From Pseudoduganella ginsengisoli (GTDB lineage: Bacteria > Pseudomonadota > Gammaproteobacteria > Burkholderiales > Burkholderiaceae_D), in contig NZ_WNLA01000021.1 in NCBI RefSeq assembly GCF_009720865.1, positions 62,001-126,000 on the forward strand: DNA of 64,000 nucleotides, written 5' to 3'. Positions 1-9,700 of the stretch are shown here, piece after piece. The first letter of the stretch is position 1; the number at the start of each line of letters is the position of its first letter. The position numbers were made by a program, and so were the translations under genes. Below the pieces are notes generated by a model that saw nothing but the letters and a program-made list of their open reading frames with translations, made no database searches and was not told the origin of the DNA.

Positions 1-375
1 CGCAAGGCTTTGCCGGCGCCGTACCGCAGCCGCAATGACGCCGGTTACATGGCGCCACGCAATCCGGCCGAACAGCAGCTGGCCGATATCTGGGCCGATG
101 TGCTGGGCCTGGACCGTGCAGGCATCCACGACAGCTTCTTTGAACTGGGCGGCAATTCGCTGCTGCTGGTGAAGATGCACGCGCGGCTGGACGGCCTGCA
201 TCCGGGCCGGTTGTCGATTGCCGACTACTTCAAGCACACGACGATCGCCGCGCTGGCGCAGTACCTGGACAGCGGAAACACGGCCAGCGCACGCCTGCCG
301 GACGCGCTGTCGCGCGCGGAAATGCGGAAAAGCCGCCTCGCTCAAAAAAACACCCGCGCGCAGCGGGGAAACTAA
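1..375 (+). CDS. Non-ribosomal peptide synthetase, 3' end only (A-domain tail and carrier domain)
   Basis: The gene enters from the left edge already in frame. The first codons read RKALPAPY, the usual last motif (A10) of an adenylation domain, so only the end of the last module is present. A peptidyl-carrier domain follows with the motif FFELGGNSL; the phosphopantetheine-accepting serine is the codon at 157-159. The last 25 or so residues form a basic tail rich in R and K with no further domain. The stop codon at 373-375 abuts the GTG of the next gene. Because the next protein begins with a ketosynthase, this carrier should hand its aminoacyl or peptidyl chain to a polyketide module. The substrate of this module cannot be read, since its specificity pocket lies outside the window. 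Confidence 0.93.
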   Translation, partial: RKALPAPYRSRNDAGYMAPRNPAEQQLADIWADVLGLDRAGIHDSFFELGGNSLLLVKMHARLDGLHPGRLSIADYFKHTTIAALAQYLDSGNTASARLPDALSRAEMRKSRLAQKNTRAQRGN

Positions 376-3300
376 GTGGTGAATAAAGCAGCAGCCAACA
401 TGGGAATGAATGCAATGAGCTACGACAGTAATCAGGATGACCGCATGGATGACGACGCCGGCGCCATCGCCATCATCGGCATGTCGGGACGTTTCGCCGA
501 GGCGCACGACCTGGCCACGTTCTGGCAAAACCTGCGCAACGGTGTGGAATCCGTGCGCCCCGTCTCCGACGAAACATTGCTGGCAAACGGTGTCGATCCC
601 GCCGAAATGGCCGACAAAAACTACATCAAGGTCGCGTCCACGCTGGACGGCGTGGACAGGTTCGATGCGGAATTCTTCGGCATCTCTCCGCGCGAAGCGG
701 AAGTCATGGACCCGCAGCAGCGCCTTTTCCTGGAATGCGCATGGGAAGCGCTGGAACATGCCGGCTACGATCCCAAGGCGTATGCGGGCGCCATTGGCCT
801 GTACGCAGGGACGGCGCTGAGCAGCTATCTGGTGCAAAACCTGATGCCGAACCGGCAGTTGCTGGCGTCCGTCGGCGACCGCCAGGTCTTGATGGTCAAT
901 GAAAAAGACTTCCTGTGCGGCCGCGTGGCATTCGAGCTGAATTTGCGGGGCCCGGCCGTCGTCGTACAAACGGCTTGCTCCACGTCGCTGGTGGCCGTGC
1001 ACATGGCGTGCCAGAGCGTATTGAATGGCGAGTGCGACATGGCGCTGGCGGGCGGCGTGTCGATCCAGGCGCTGGAAAAACGGGGCTACCTGTACACGGA
1101 AGGCGGCTTGCTGTCGGCCGATGGCCACTGCCGCGCCTTCGACGCCAGCGCGACCGGCATCGTCACCGGCAATGGGCTGGGCATCGTGCTGTTGAAGCCC
1201 CTGGCCAACGCGCGCGCCGATGGCGACAATATCCTCGCCGTGATCCGTGGTTCCGCCATCAATAACGACGGCTCGGACAAGGCCAGCTTCACGGCGCCCA
1301 GCGTCGACGGCCAGGTGGCCGTCATCAGCGAAGCGCTGGCCATGTCCGGCGTCGACGCGGACACCATCAGCTACGTGGAAGCGCACGGCACCGGCACCAT
1401 GCTGGGCGACCCGATTGAAATGAATGCGCTGAAGCAGGCGTTTGGCGCCACCACGGACCGCAAGCAGTTTTGCGCCGTGGGTTCGCTGAAAACCAACCTG
1501 GGCCACCTGGACGTGGCGGCCGGCGTTGCGGGCCTGATGAAAACCGTGCTGGCGCTGCAGCACCGTGAAATTCCCGCCAGCCTGCATTGCGAACGCCCTA
1601 ACCCGCACATTGATTTCGACAACAGCCCGTTTTTCGTCAATACCGCGCTGAGGGAGTGGACCACAGACGGCGCGCCACGCCGCGCCGGCGTCAGCTCGTT
1701 CGGCATTGGCGGCACCAACGCGCACGTGGTGCTGGAAGAAGCGCCTGCCGTGCAAGCGGCCGCGCCATCGCGCGCCTGCCAGCTGCTGACGCTGTCGGCC
1801 CGTACGCCATCCGCGCTGGCCGCTTCCGCCAACCGCCTGGCGGACTTCCTCGCATCGCACCCGGACAGCAACCTGGCCGACGTGGCGCACACGTTGCAGC
1901 GCGGCCGCCATGCGTTTGCTTTCCGGCGCAGCATTGCATGCGGCAGCGTGGCCGCCGCCATTGACGCGCTGCGCGTCCCTGCACCGCACACCAAAGCCGG
2001 CGCCGCCCCGGAAGTCGTGTTCATGTTCCCCGGCGGCGGCACGCAATACATCGGCATGGGGCGCGAACTGTATGCATCGGAAGCGCTGTTCCGCGGCGTG
2101 ATCGACGAATGCGCGCACATCCTGCTGCCCGTGCTGGGCCTGGACTTGCGCACCATCATGTTCCCGCCTGAAGAACAGGCCACCCAGGCTGCCGCCGCGC
2201 TGGACCAGACCCATATGGCGTTGCCCGCCCTGTTTGCGCTGGAATACGGCATTGCCCGACAACTGGAAGCGTGGGGCGTACGCGCCAGCGCCATGGTGGG
2301 CCACAGCCTGGGCGAATACGTGGCGGCATGCCTGGCCGGCGTGTTCACCTTGCCGGATGCGCTGCGCATCGTGGCGGAGCGTGGCCGTTTGATTTCCAGC
2401 CTGCCAACAGGGAATATGCTGGCCGTGCTGCAGTCGGCGGAACAAATTGCACCGCGCCTTGGCGACAACCTGTGGCTGGCCTGTGTCAACGCCAGCGGCG
2501 CCAGCACGATTTCCGGCACGCCGGAAGCCACGGAAAAACTGGCCGCCCAACTGGAAGCGGAAGGCATCGATTTCCAGCTGCTGCAAGGCTGGCCCGGTTC
2601 CCATTCCGGCCTGATGCAACCCATCCTGGAACAGTTCCGCGCCACGTTCAATGGCGTCACGCTGCATGCGCCGGCGCGTCCCTACCTGTCCAACCTGACC
2701 GGCGACTGGATCACAGCGGAGCAGGCCACCGATCCGGCCTACTGGGTTGCGCACTTGCGCAATACCGTGCAATTCGCGGGCTGTGTGCGCACGCTGCTGC
2801 AACATCCCGGCCGCGTCTATGTGGAAGTGGGTCCTGGCCATACGCTGAGCAACCTGCTCAAACGCGAAGCGGCAGGCAGCGGCCAGGCCGTGGCCAGCGT
2901 GACCACTATCCCGCGCCGCAGCCTCGACGGCGTTACGCCGCCCGGCAACAGCCTGGCCAGCGTGCTGCAGGCGCTGGGCCAGGCATGGGAACACGGCGTC
3001 ACGCCGGACTGGGATGCCTTCTACGGCGATGAACAGCGGCGCCGTGTTGCGCTGCCAACGTATCCGTTCGAGCGCAAGCGCTACTGGGTCGAAGCGCCAA
3101 AGACGCCGTCGATGGCCGGCGCCGCCATGCCGCAAAGCTGGCACGACTTGCCGGCGGCGCAGGAACCGCAGCACGACGGTACGGACCATGCGCCCGCATT
3201 CACGCAGTATGGCCGCCCTGCGCTGCCGACCGCTTACGCTGCCGCGCAGACGGACACGGAAAAGGCGCTGTGCGCCATCTGGGAAAACCTGCTGGGCATC

Positions 3301-6300
3301 GCGCCGGTCGGCATCGATGACGACTTTTTCCTGCTGGGCGGCAGCTCGCTGATCGCCATCCAGCTGGCAGCCCGCATCCGCACCACGCTGCGGGTGGAAC
3401 TGCCGCTGCGCACGCTGTTTGCCACGCCGACCGTGGCGGCGCAGGCGGCAGCCATCGCCAGCCTGGCCGGCGCCACCGCCGCAGCGCCGCTGCCGGTCTT
3501 GCAGCCACGCGCGCCCGGCAGCGTCGTACCGCTGTCGCTGGCCCAGCAGCGCCTGTGGTTTATCGACCAGCTGGACCACTCGGCCAGTGTCGCGTTCCAC
3601 ATCCCTGCCGCGCTGCGCCTGAAAGGCCGCCTCGATACGCCGGCGTTGCAGGCGACACTGGACCGCATCGTGGCGCGCCATGAAAGCTTGCGCACCCGGT
3701 TCGGCCACGCGGAAGGCCAGACCGTGCAAGTGATTGCCCCGCCCGATTGCGGCTTTGCCCTCACGGTGCGGGATTTGAGCAGCCTGTCCGGCCATGAACA
3801 GCAATTTGCCGTCACACAAATCAGCACCGATGAAGGCAGCGCGCCATTTGACTTGCAAACCGGGCCGCTGATCCGTGGCCAGTTGCTGCGCCTGGGCGAT
3901 GAAGAACACATTTTGCTGATCACGCAGCACCACATCATTTCTGACGGCTGGTCGCTGGGCGTGCTGGTGGGCGAAGTGTCGGCGCTGTACGCGGCATTCA
4001 GCCAGGGCCAGCCCGACCCGCTGCCGCCGCTGGCGCTGCAATACGCGGATTACGCGGCATGGCAGCGTACATTGCTGGCCGGTCCCGCATGGCAGACGCA
4101 GACGGACTTCTGGAAAGCATGGCTGGGCGATGCCCCCGCGCTGCTGGCGTTGCCGACCGACCGTCCGCGCCCTGCCCAGCAAAGCTATGCGGGCAGCACC
4201 GTGCCGGTCACGTTCGGCCCGCAGCTGACGCAAGGATTGAAAGCACTGGGCCAGCGCCACGGCGCCACGCTGTTCATGACCTTGCTGACCGGCTGGGCAG
4301 CACTGCTGGCCCGCATCAGCGGCCAGGATGACGTGGTGGTGGGTACGCCGGTCGCGAACCGCCAGCTGGCGGAAGTGGAGCCGCTGATCGGCTTCTTCGT
4401 CAATACGCTGGCGCTGCGCGTGCGCCCGGACGGCAATGCCACCGTGGCTCAATTGCTGGCGCAAGTGCGGGCCGATGCGCTGCGCGCGTACGAGCACCAG
4501 GACTTGTCGTTCGACCAGGTGGTGGAAGCCGTGCAGCCGCCGCGCAGCATGAGCCACAGCCCCCTGTTCCAGGTCATGCTGAATTTGCACAATACGCCAA
4601 GCTACACGGAACTGGCCATGCCCGGCCTCGTATTCGAAGGCATCGAACAGGTACAGCATACGTCGCAGTATGACTTGATGCTGTCCGTGACGGATGCCGG
4701 CCATGAAATCAGCGGTGAAATCCGCTATGCCAGCGCCCTGTTCGAACGCGGCACCGTCGAACGCCTGGCCCGCTATCTGGAAGCGCTGCTGTCGGCCATG
4801 GCGGCGGACGACAGCCAGAAGCTGGGCCATATCGCGCTGCTCGATGCGCAGGAGCGGCAGCAAGTGCTGGCAGGCTTCAACGATACGGCAGCGCCGCGCA
4901 AACCGGACATGCTGCACCAGCTGTTTGAAGCGCAGGCCGCCGCGCAGCCGCAAGCCACTGCGCTGGTCTACGGCGGCGGCAGCGTGACGTATGGCGAGTT
5001 GAATACCCGCACCAACCGCATTGCCCATCATTTGATCGCACTGGGCGTTCGTCCGGAGCAGCGCGTGGCCCTGTTTGCACAGCGGGGCTTCGAACTGGTG
5101 ACAGGCATGCTGGCCGTCATGAAGGCAGGCGGCGTGTATATGCCGCTCGATCCGGCCTATCCGGCGGAACGCCTGGCCTTCATGCTGTCCGATGGCGCGC
5201 CTGTCGCTGTGCTGGCGCAGCAGGCGCTGGCCGATACGCTGCCACTGCAGGCAGCGCCGGTCGTCGTGATCGACGGCATGGATTTCGCGGCCCAGCCGGA
5301 ACACAATCCCGCCGTGGCCGAGCTGGACGACGACCATGCCGCGTATGTGATTTACACGTCCGGCTCCACCGGCAAACCCAAAGGCGTCGTGAACCTGCAC
5401 GGAGGTTTGAGCAATCTGGCGCAAGCGCAAGCGGCGGCATTCGGCGTCTCGGCCGGCAGCCGCGTGCTGCAATTCGCGTCGTGCAGCTTTGACGCCAGCA
5501 TTTCCGAAGTGGCGATGGCGCTGTGCAGCGGCGCCGCGCTGGTGCTGGCCGAACGTGAGGCGCTGTGGCCGGGCGAGCCGCTGCGGCACACGCTGGCGCA
5601 GCATGCGGTGACCCACGCCACGCTGCCATCGTCCGCACTGGCCGTCTATGCCGGCAGCGACGCGTTCGCGCCCATGACCTTGATCGTGGCAGGCGAAGCA
5701 TGCCCGCCGGAGCTGGCCCGCCGCTGGGCCGCGCGCCACACGCTGTTCAATGCGTATGGCCCGACAGAGACGGCCGTGTGCGCGTCGATCTTCCGCTGCG
5801 ACAGTGAGCGCGACGGCGTGTTGCCGATCGGCCGCCCCCTGGCCAATGCCCGCATTTATGTGCTGGACCAGTTCTTGCAGCCAGTGCCGCCGGGTGCGGC
5901 CGGTGAAATCTGCATCGGCGGCGCCGGTGTCGCGCGCGGTTACCTGAACCGTCCCGAATTGACGGCGGAACGCTTCATTGCCGACCCGTTCCTGACGGGA
6001 GAACGCCTGTACCGCACAGGCGACATGGGCCGGTGGCTGGACGACGGCAACCTGGCATTCCTGGGCCGCAATGACTTCCAGGTCAAGCTGCGCGGCTTCC
6101 GCATCGAGCCGGGTGAAATTGAAAACCAGTTGCTGGCATGCGACGGCGTGCGCGAAGCCGCCGTGATGATGCGGGAAGACCGTCCAGGCGACCAGCGCCT
6201 GGTGGCGTACGTGGCGCCGCACGCAGGCGTGCAATTGCAAACCGCCGCGCTGCGTGAACAGTTGGCGGCCCGCCTCGCGGAATACATGGTGCCTTCCGCC

Positions 6301-6747
6301 TTTGTCGTGCTGGATGCGCTGCCGCTGACGCACAACGGAAAACTCAACCGCGCCGCACTGCCGGCGCCGGACATCGAAGCCATGGGCGCACGCGTTTATG
6401 CGGCGCCGCAGGGCCCGACCGAACAGGCGCTGGCACGCATCTGGCAAGAGTTGCTGGGGATTGAGCAAGCGGGCCGGCACGACCACTTCTTTGAACTGGG
6501 CGGGCATTCGCTGCTGGCCGTGCAGCTGGCGGCGCGCATCCAGGATGCGCTGGGCGTGGCGCTGCCGCTGTCCACCGTGTTCCAGCACCCGACGCTGGAA
6601 GCGCTGGCCGGCTGCGTCGTCGATGCCGGCCTTGGCCAGTACGACGCGGCGGACATCGACCGGCTCGAACAGGAATTGGCCGATGAACTGGCCAACCTGT
6701 CGGATGAAGAAGTGGAACGCCTGCTGGCGCAGGACGGCGGTCTCTGA
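376..6747 (+). CDS. Hybrid polyketide synthase / NRPS, KS-AT-ACP-C-A-T
   Basis: A 2123-residue two-module megasynthase. The ketosynthase (about 30-455) has TACSTS with C201, EAHGTGT with H337 and NLGH with H377. The acyltransferase (about 540-850) has GHSLG with S644; its specificity motif reads PGSH (740-743) instead of malonyl HAFH or methylmalonyl YASH. No KR, DH or ER follows, so the beta-keto group should survive this module. The carrier has LGGSSL with S991. The condensation domain has HHIISDG at 1185-1191. The adenylation domain has YTSGSTG from 1660; the pocket residues I align to GrsA give DASTIAAVC(K), close to Phe/Tyr-type codes. The last carrier has LGGHSL. The start is GTG 376 or 379 behind GGGGA at 365-369. 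The acidic C-terminal helix (about 2090-2123) may dock to the next protein. Confidence 0.95.
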   Translation: MVNKAAANMGMNAMSYDSNQDDRMDDDAGAIAIIGMSGRFAEAHDLATFWQNLRNGVESVRPVSDETLLANGVDPAEMADKNYIKVASTLDGVDRFDAEFFGISPREAEVMDPQQRLFLECAWEALEHAGYDPKAYAGAIGLYAGTALSSYLVQNLMPNRQLLASVGDRQVLMVNEKDFLCGRVAFELNLRGPAVVVQTACSTSLVAVHMACQSVLNGECDMALAGGVSIQALEKRGYLYTEGGLLSADGHCRAFDASATGIVTGNGLGIVLLKPLANARADGDNILAVIRGSAINNDGSDKASFTAPSVDGQVAVISEALAMSGVDADTISYVEAHGTGTMLGDPIEMNALKQAFGATTDRKQFCAVGSLKTNLGHLDVAAGVAGLMKTVLALQHREIPASLHCERPNPHIDFDNSPFFVNTALREWTTDGAPRRAGVSSFGIGGTNAHVVLEEAPAVQAAAPSRACQLLTLSARTPSALAASANRLADFLASHPDSNLADVAHTLQRGRHAFAFRRSIACGSVAAAIDALRVPAPHTKAGAAPEVVFMFPGGGTQYIGMGRELYASEALFRGVIDECAHILLPVLGLDLRTIMFPPEEQATQAAAALDQTHMALPALFALEYGIARQLEAWGVRASAMVGHSLGEYVAACLAGVFTLPDALRIVAERGRLISSLPTGNMLAVLQSAEQIAPRLGDNLWLACVNASGASTISGTPEATEKLAAQLEAEGIDFQLLQGWPGSHSGLMQPILEQFRATFNGVTLHAPARPYLSNLTGDWITAEQATDPAYWVAHLRNTVQFAGCVRTLLQHPGRVYVEVGPGHTLSNLLKREAAGSGQAVASVTTIPRRSLDGVTPPGNSLASVLQALGQAWEHGVTPDWDAFYGDEQRRRVALPTYPFERKRYWVEAPKTPSMAGAAMPQSWHDLPAAQEPQHDGTDHAPAFTQYGRPALPTAYAAAQTDTEKALCAIWENLLGIAPVGIDDDFFLLGGSSLIAIQLAARIRTTLRVELPLRTLFATPTVAAQAAAIASLAGATAAAPLPVLQPRAPGSVVPLSLAQQRLWFIDQLDHSASVAFHIPAALRLKGRLDTPALQATLDRIVARHESLRTRFGHAEGQTVQVIAPPDCGFALTVRDLSSLSGHEQQFAVTQISTDEGSAPFDLQTGPLIRGQLLRLGDEEHILLITQHHIISDGWSLGVLVGEVSALYAAFSQGQPDPLPPLALQYADYAAWQRTLLAGPAWQTQTDFWKAWLGDAPALLALPTDRPRPAQQSYAGSTVPVTFGPQLTQGLKALGQRHGATLFMTLLTGWAALLARISGQDDVVVGTPVANRQLAEVEPLIGFFVNTLALRVRPDGNATVAQLLAQVRADALRAYEHQDLSFDQVVEAVQPPRSMSHSPLFQVMLNLHNTPSYTELAMPGLVFEGIEQVQHTSQYDLMLSVTDAGHEISGEIRYASALFERGTVERLARYLEALLSAMAADDSQKLGHIALLDAQERQQVLAGFNDTAAPRKPDMLHQLFEAQAAAQPQATALVYGGGSVTYGELNTRTNRIAHHLIALGVRPEQRVALFAQRGFELVTGMLAVMKAGGVYMPLDPAYPAERLAFMLSDGAPVAVLAQQALADTLPLQAAPVVVIDGMDFAAQPEHNPAVAELDDDHAAYVIYTSGSTGKPKGVVNLHGGLSNLAQAQAAAFGVSAGSRVLQFASCSFDASISEVAMALCSGAALVLAEREALWPGEPLRHTLAQHAVTHATLPSSALAVYAGSDAFAPMTLIVAGEACPPELARRWAARHTLFNAYGPTETAVCASIFRCDSERDGVLPIGRPLANARIYVLDQFLQPVPPGAAGEICIGGAGVARGYLNRPELTAERFIADPFLTGERLYRTGDMGRWLDDGNLAFLGRNDFQVKLRGFRIEPGEIENQLLACDGVREAAVMMREDRPGDQRLVAYVAPHAGVQLQTAALREQLAARLAEYMVPSAFVVLDALPLTHNGKLNRAALPAPDIEAMGARVYAAPQGPTEQALARIWQELLGIEQAGRHDHFFELGGHSLLAVQLAARIQDALGVALPLSTVFQHPTLEALAGCVVDAGLGQYDAADIDRLEQELADELANLSDEEVERLLAQDGGL

Positions 6748-6777
6748 ATAACCAGATTCACACTGATACCTACAATA

Positions 6778-9700
6778 ATGAACACCACCAACGCTGAATC
6801 CACCCTGAGCGCCCGCAAGCGTGAATTGCTGCTGATGCGCCTGAAGCAAAGCGCCGTGGCGCGCGCACCGTCAGATGCGCCGCCTGCCCTGCTGCCCGCC
6901 AACCGCAATGCGCCGCTGCCGCTGTCATTTGCCCAGCAGCGCCTGTGGTTCATGGACCGCCTCGACCACGCGGCGGGCGCCGCTTACCACATGCCGGCAG
7001 CGCTGCGGCTGAAAGGCAGCCTGCAGCGCGGCGCGCTGAAGGCCGCGCTGGACCGCATCGTGGCCCGCCACGAAAGCCTGCGCACCACGTTCGTCGACGT
7101 GGATGGCGCGCCACGCCAGCGCTTTGCTGCCGCCGATTGCGGTTTTGCACTGCACGAGCGCGACCTGGGCCAGCTGCCAGCCGCGGAGCGGGAACAGGCC
7201 ATGCAGCGCATCGCGGAAGAGGAAGTGGCGGCGCCGTTCGACCTGGCGGCCGGGCCGCTGGTGCGGGGCCAGTTGCTGCGCCTGGCGGATGATGAACATA
7301 TTTTGCTGATCACGCAGCACCACATCATTTCCGATGGCTGGTCGATCGGCATCATGGTGCGGGAACTGTCCGCCCTGTACACGGCGCTGTGCCAGCAGCA
7401 GCAGGACCCGCTGCCGCCACTGGCGCTGCAATATGCCGACTATGCGGCATGGCAGCGCAACTGGCTGCAGGGCGACGCGCTGGCGGCGCAAACCACGTTC
7501 TGGAAAGATTACCTGGCCGGTGCGCCGCAACTGCTGGAATTGCCCACCGACCGCCCCCGTCCCGCCATGCAAAGCTATGCGGGCGGCATGGCGCGCCTCG
7601 CGCTGCCGGCCGACGTGACGGCGGGCCTGAAGGCGCTGAGCCAGCGCCATGGCGCAACCCTGTTCATGACCTTGCTGGCGGGATGGTCCGTGCTGATGGC
7701 GCGCCTGTCCGGCCAGCACGATATCGTCGTGGGCACGCCGGTGGCGAACCGGCAGCGCACGGAAATTGAAGGCTTGATCGGCTTCTTCGTCAATACGCTG
7801 GCGCTGCGCGTCAAGCTCGATGACGAGCCGACCGTGGCGCAGCTGCTGGCCCGCATCAAGGGCGACACCGTGCGCGCTTATGCGCACCAGGATTTGCCGT
7901 TTGAGCAAGTGGTGGAAGCACTGCAGCCGGCCCGTTCGATGAGCTACAGCCCCCTGTTCCAGGTCATGCTGAGCATGAATAATACGCCGGGCGGTGAACC
8001 ACTGCGCCTGCCAGGCCTGACGCTGAGTGAAGTCGAACAGCACCATCACGCATCGCAATTCGACTTGAGCCTGACCTTGACGGATGCGGGCGACACCATC
8101 CTCGGCAGCCTGGAATATGCGAGCGACTTGTTTGACACGGCCACCATCGAGCGTATCGGCGCCTGCTTCCAGGCCGTGATGGCGTCCATGGCGGCCGATG
8201 ACGGACTATCCGTCGCCAAACTGGCCATGCTGCCGGAGGCCGAACGCGAATTGGTGCTGCATGGCTTCAATGACACGGCAGCCGAAGCGCCGCAAGGCGT
8301 ACTGCTGCACCAGCTGTTTGAACAGCAGGCCGCGGCGCGTCCCGACGCTGTTGCCCTCGTGGCGGACGGCCAGCGCTTCACGTACAGTGAATTGAACCGG
8401 CGCGCCAACGGCGTCGCCCACGCGCTGGCCGCGCTGGGCGTGCGTCCCGACGACCGCGTGGCGATCTGCATCGAGCGCAGCGCCGACATGGTGGCGGGCT
8501 TGCTGGGCATTTTGAAATCCGGCGCAGCCTACGTGCCGCTGGACCCTGCCTATCCTGCCGAACGGCTGGCGCACATGCTGGACGACAGCGCACCGGCGGC
8601 CCTGCTGACGCACAGCGCGCTGGCCGGCAATTTGCCGCAGGTCGCGGCGCCATCGCTGCTGCTGGACCAGATGGGCCCCGGCATGCCGGAGGCGCCCGTG
8701 GTTCCCGGCATGGCGGCATCGCACCTGGCGTACGTGATTTACACGTCCGGCTCCACCGGCCTGCCGAAAGGCGTGATGGTGCAGCACGATAACGCCGTCA
8801 ACTTCGTCAGCGGCCATATCCGCGCGTGCGGCCTGACCCCGGCCGACCGCATGCTGCAATTCGCGTCGTACAGCTTCGACGCGTCCGTCGGCGAAATCTT
8901 CCCGGCGCTGTCGTCCGGCGCCACGCTGGTATTGCGCCCGGCCCACCTGGCCGTGCCGGACCGCGCATTTGCCGCCTTCCTCGATGCGGAAGGCGTGACG
9001 GTAGCCGACTTGCCGACCGCGTTCTGGCACCAGTGGGCGCAGGAAGTCGCGGCGAAACATGGCCCCATTGCGTCCACGCTGCGCCTGATCGTGGCCGGCG
9101 GCGAAAAAGCGGAATGCCGCCACCTGGCGGCGTGGCTGGCCGAGCCGGGCTTGCGCCACTGCCGCTGGCTCAATACGTACGGCCCGACGGAAACCACCGT
9201 CAGCACCACGTCGGTTGCCTTTGGCGCCGGCGGCGCCGTGCCCGAACACGCGGTGCCGATCGGCCGCCCCAGCGCCAATACCCGCATCTACATCCTGGAC
9301 CGCCACCTGCAGCCAGTGCCGGTGGGTGTGACGGGTGAACTGTACGTGGGCGGCGCCGGTGTAGCCCGCGGCTACCTGAACCGTCCTGAATTGACGGCGG
9401 AGCGCTTCCTCGCCGATCCATTCAGCGGCAGGCCAGACGCCCGCATGTACAAGACGGGGGACCTGGGCCGCTGGCTTGCCGATGGCTCGATTGAATACCT
9501 GGGCCGCAACGACTTTCAGGTCAAGGTGCGGGGCTTCCGCATTGAACTGGGTGAAATCGAAGCGCGCCTGGCCGCGTGCAGCGGCGTGCGCGAAGCGCTG
9601 GTGGCGGCGCGGGAAGACCAGCCGGGTGTGACGCGCCTGGTGGCCTACCTGCTGGCGCACGAAGGCCAGCCGCTGGACGCGGCCAGCCTGCGCGGCGAAC

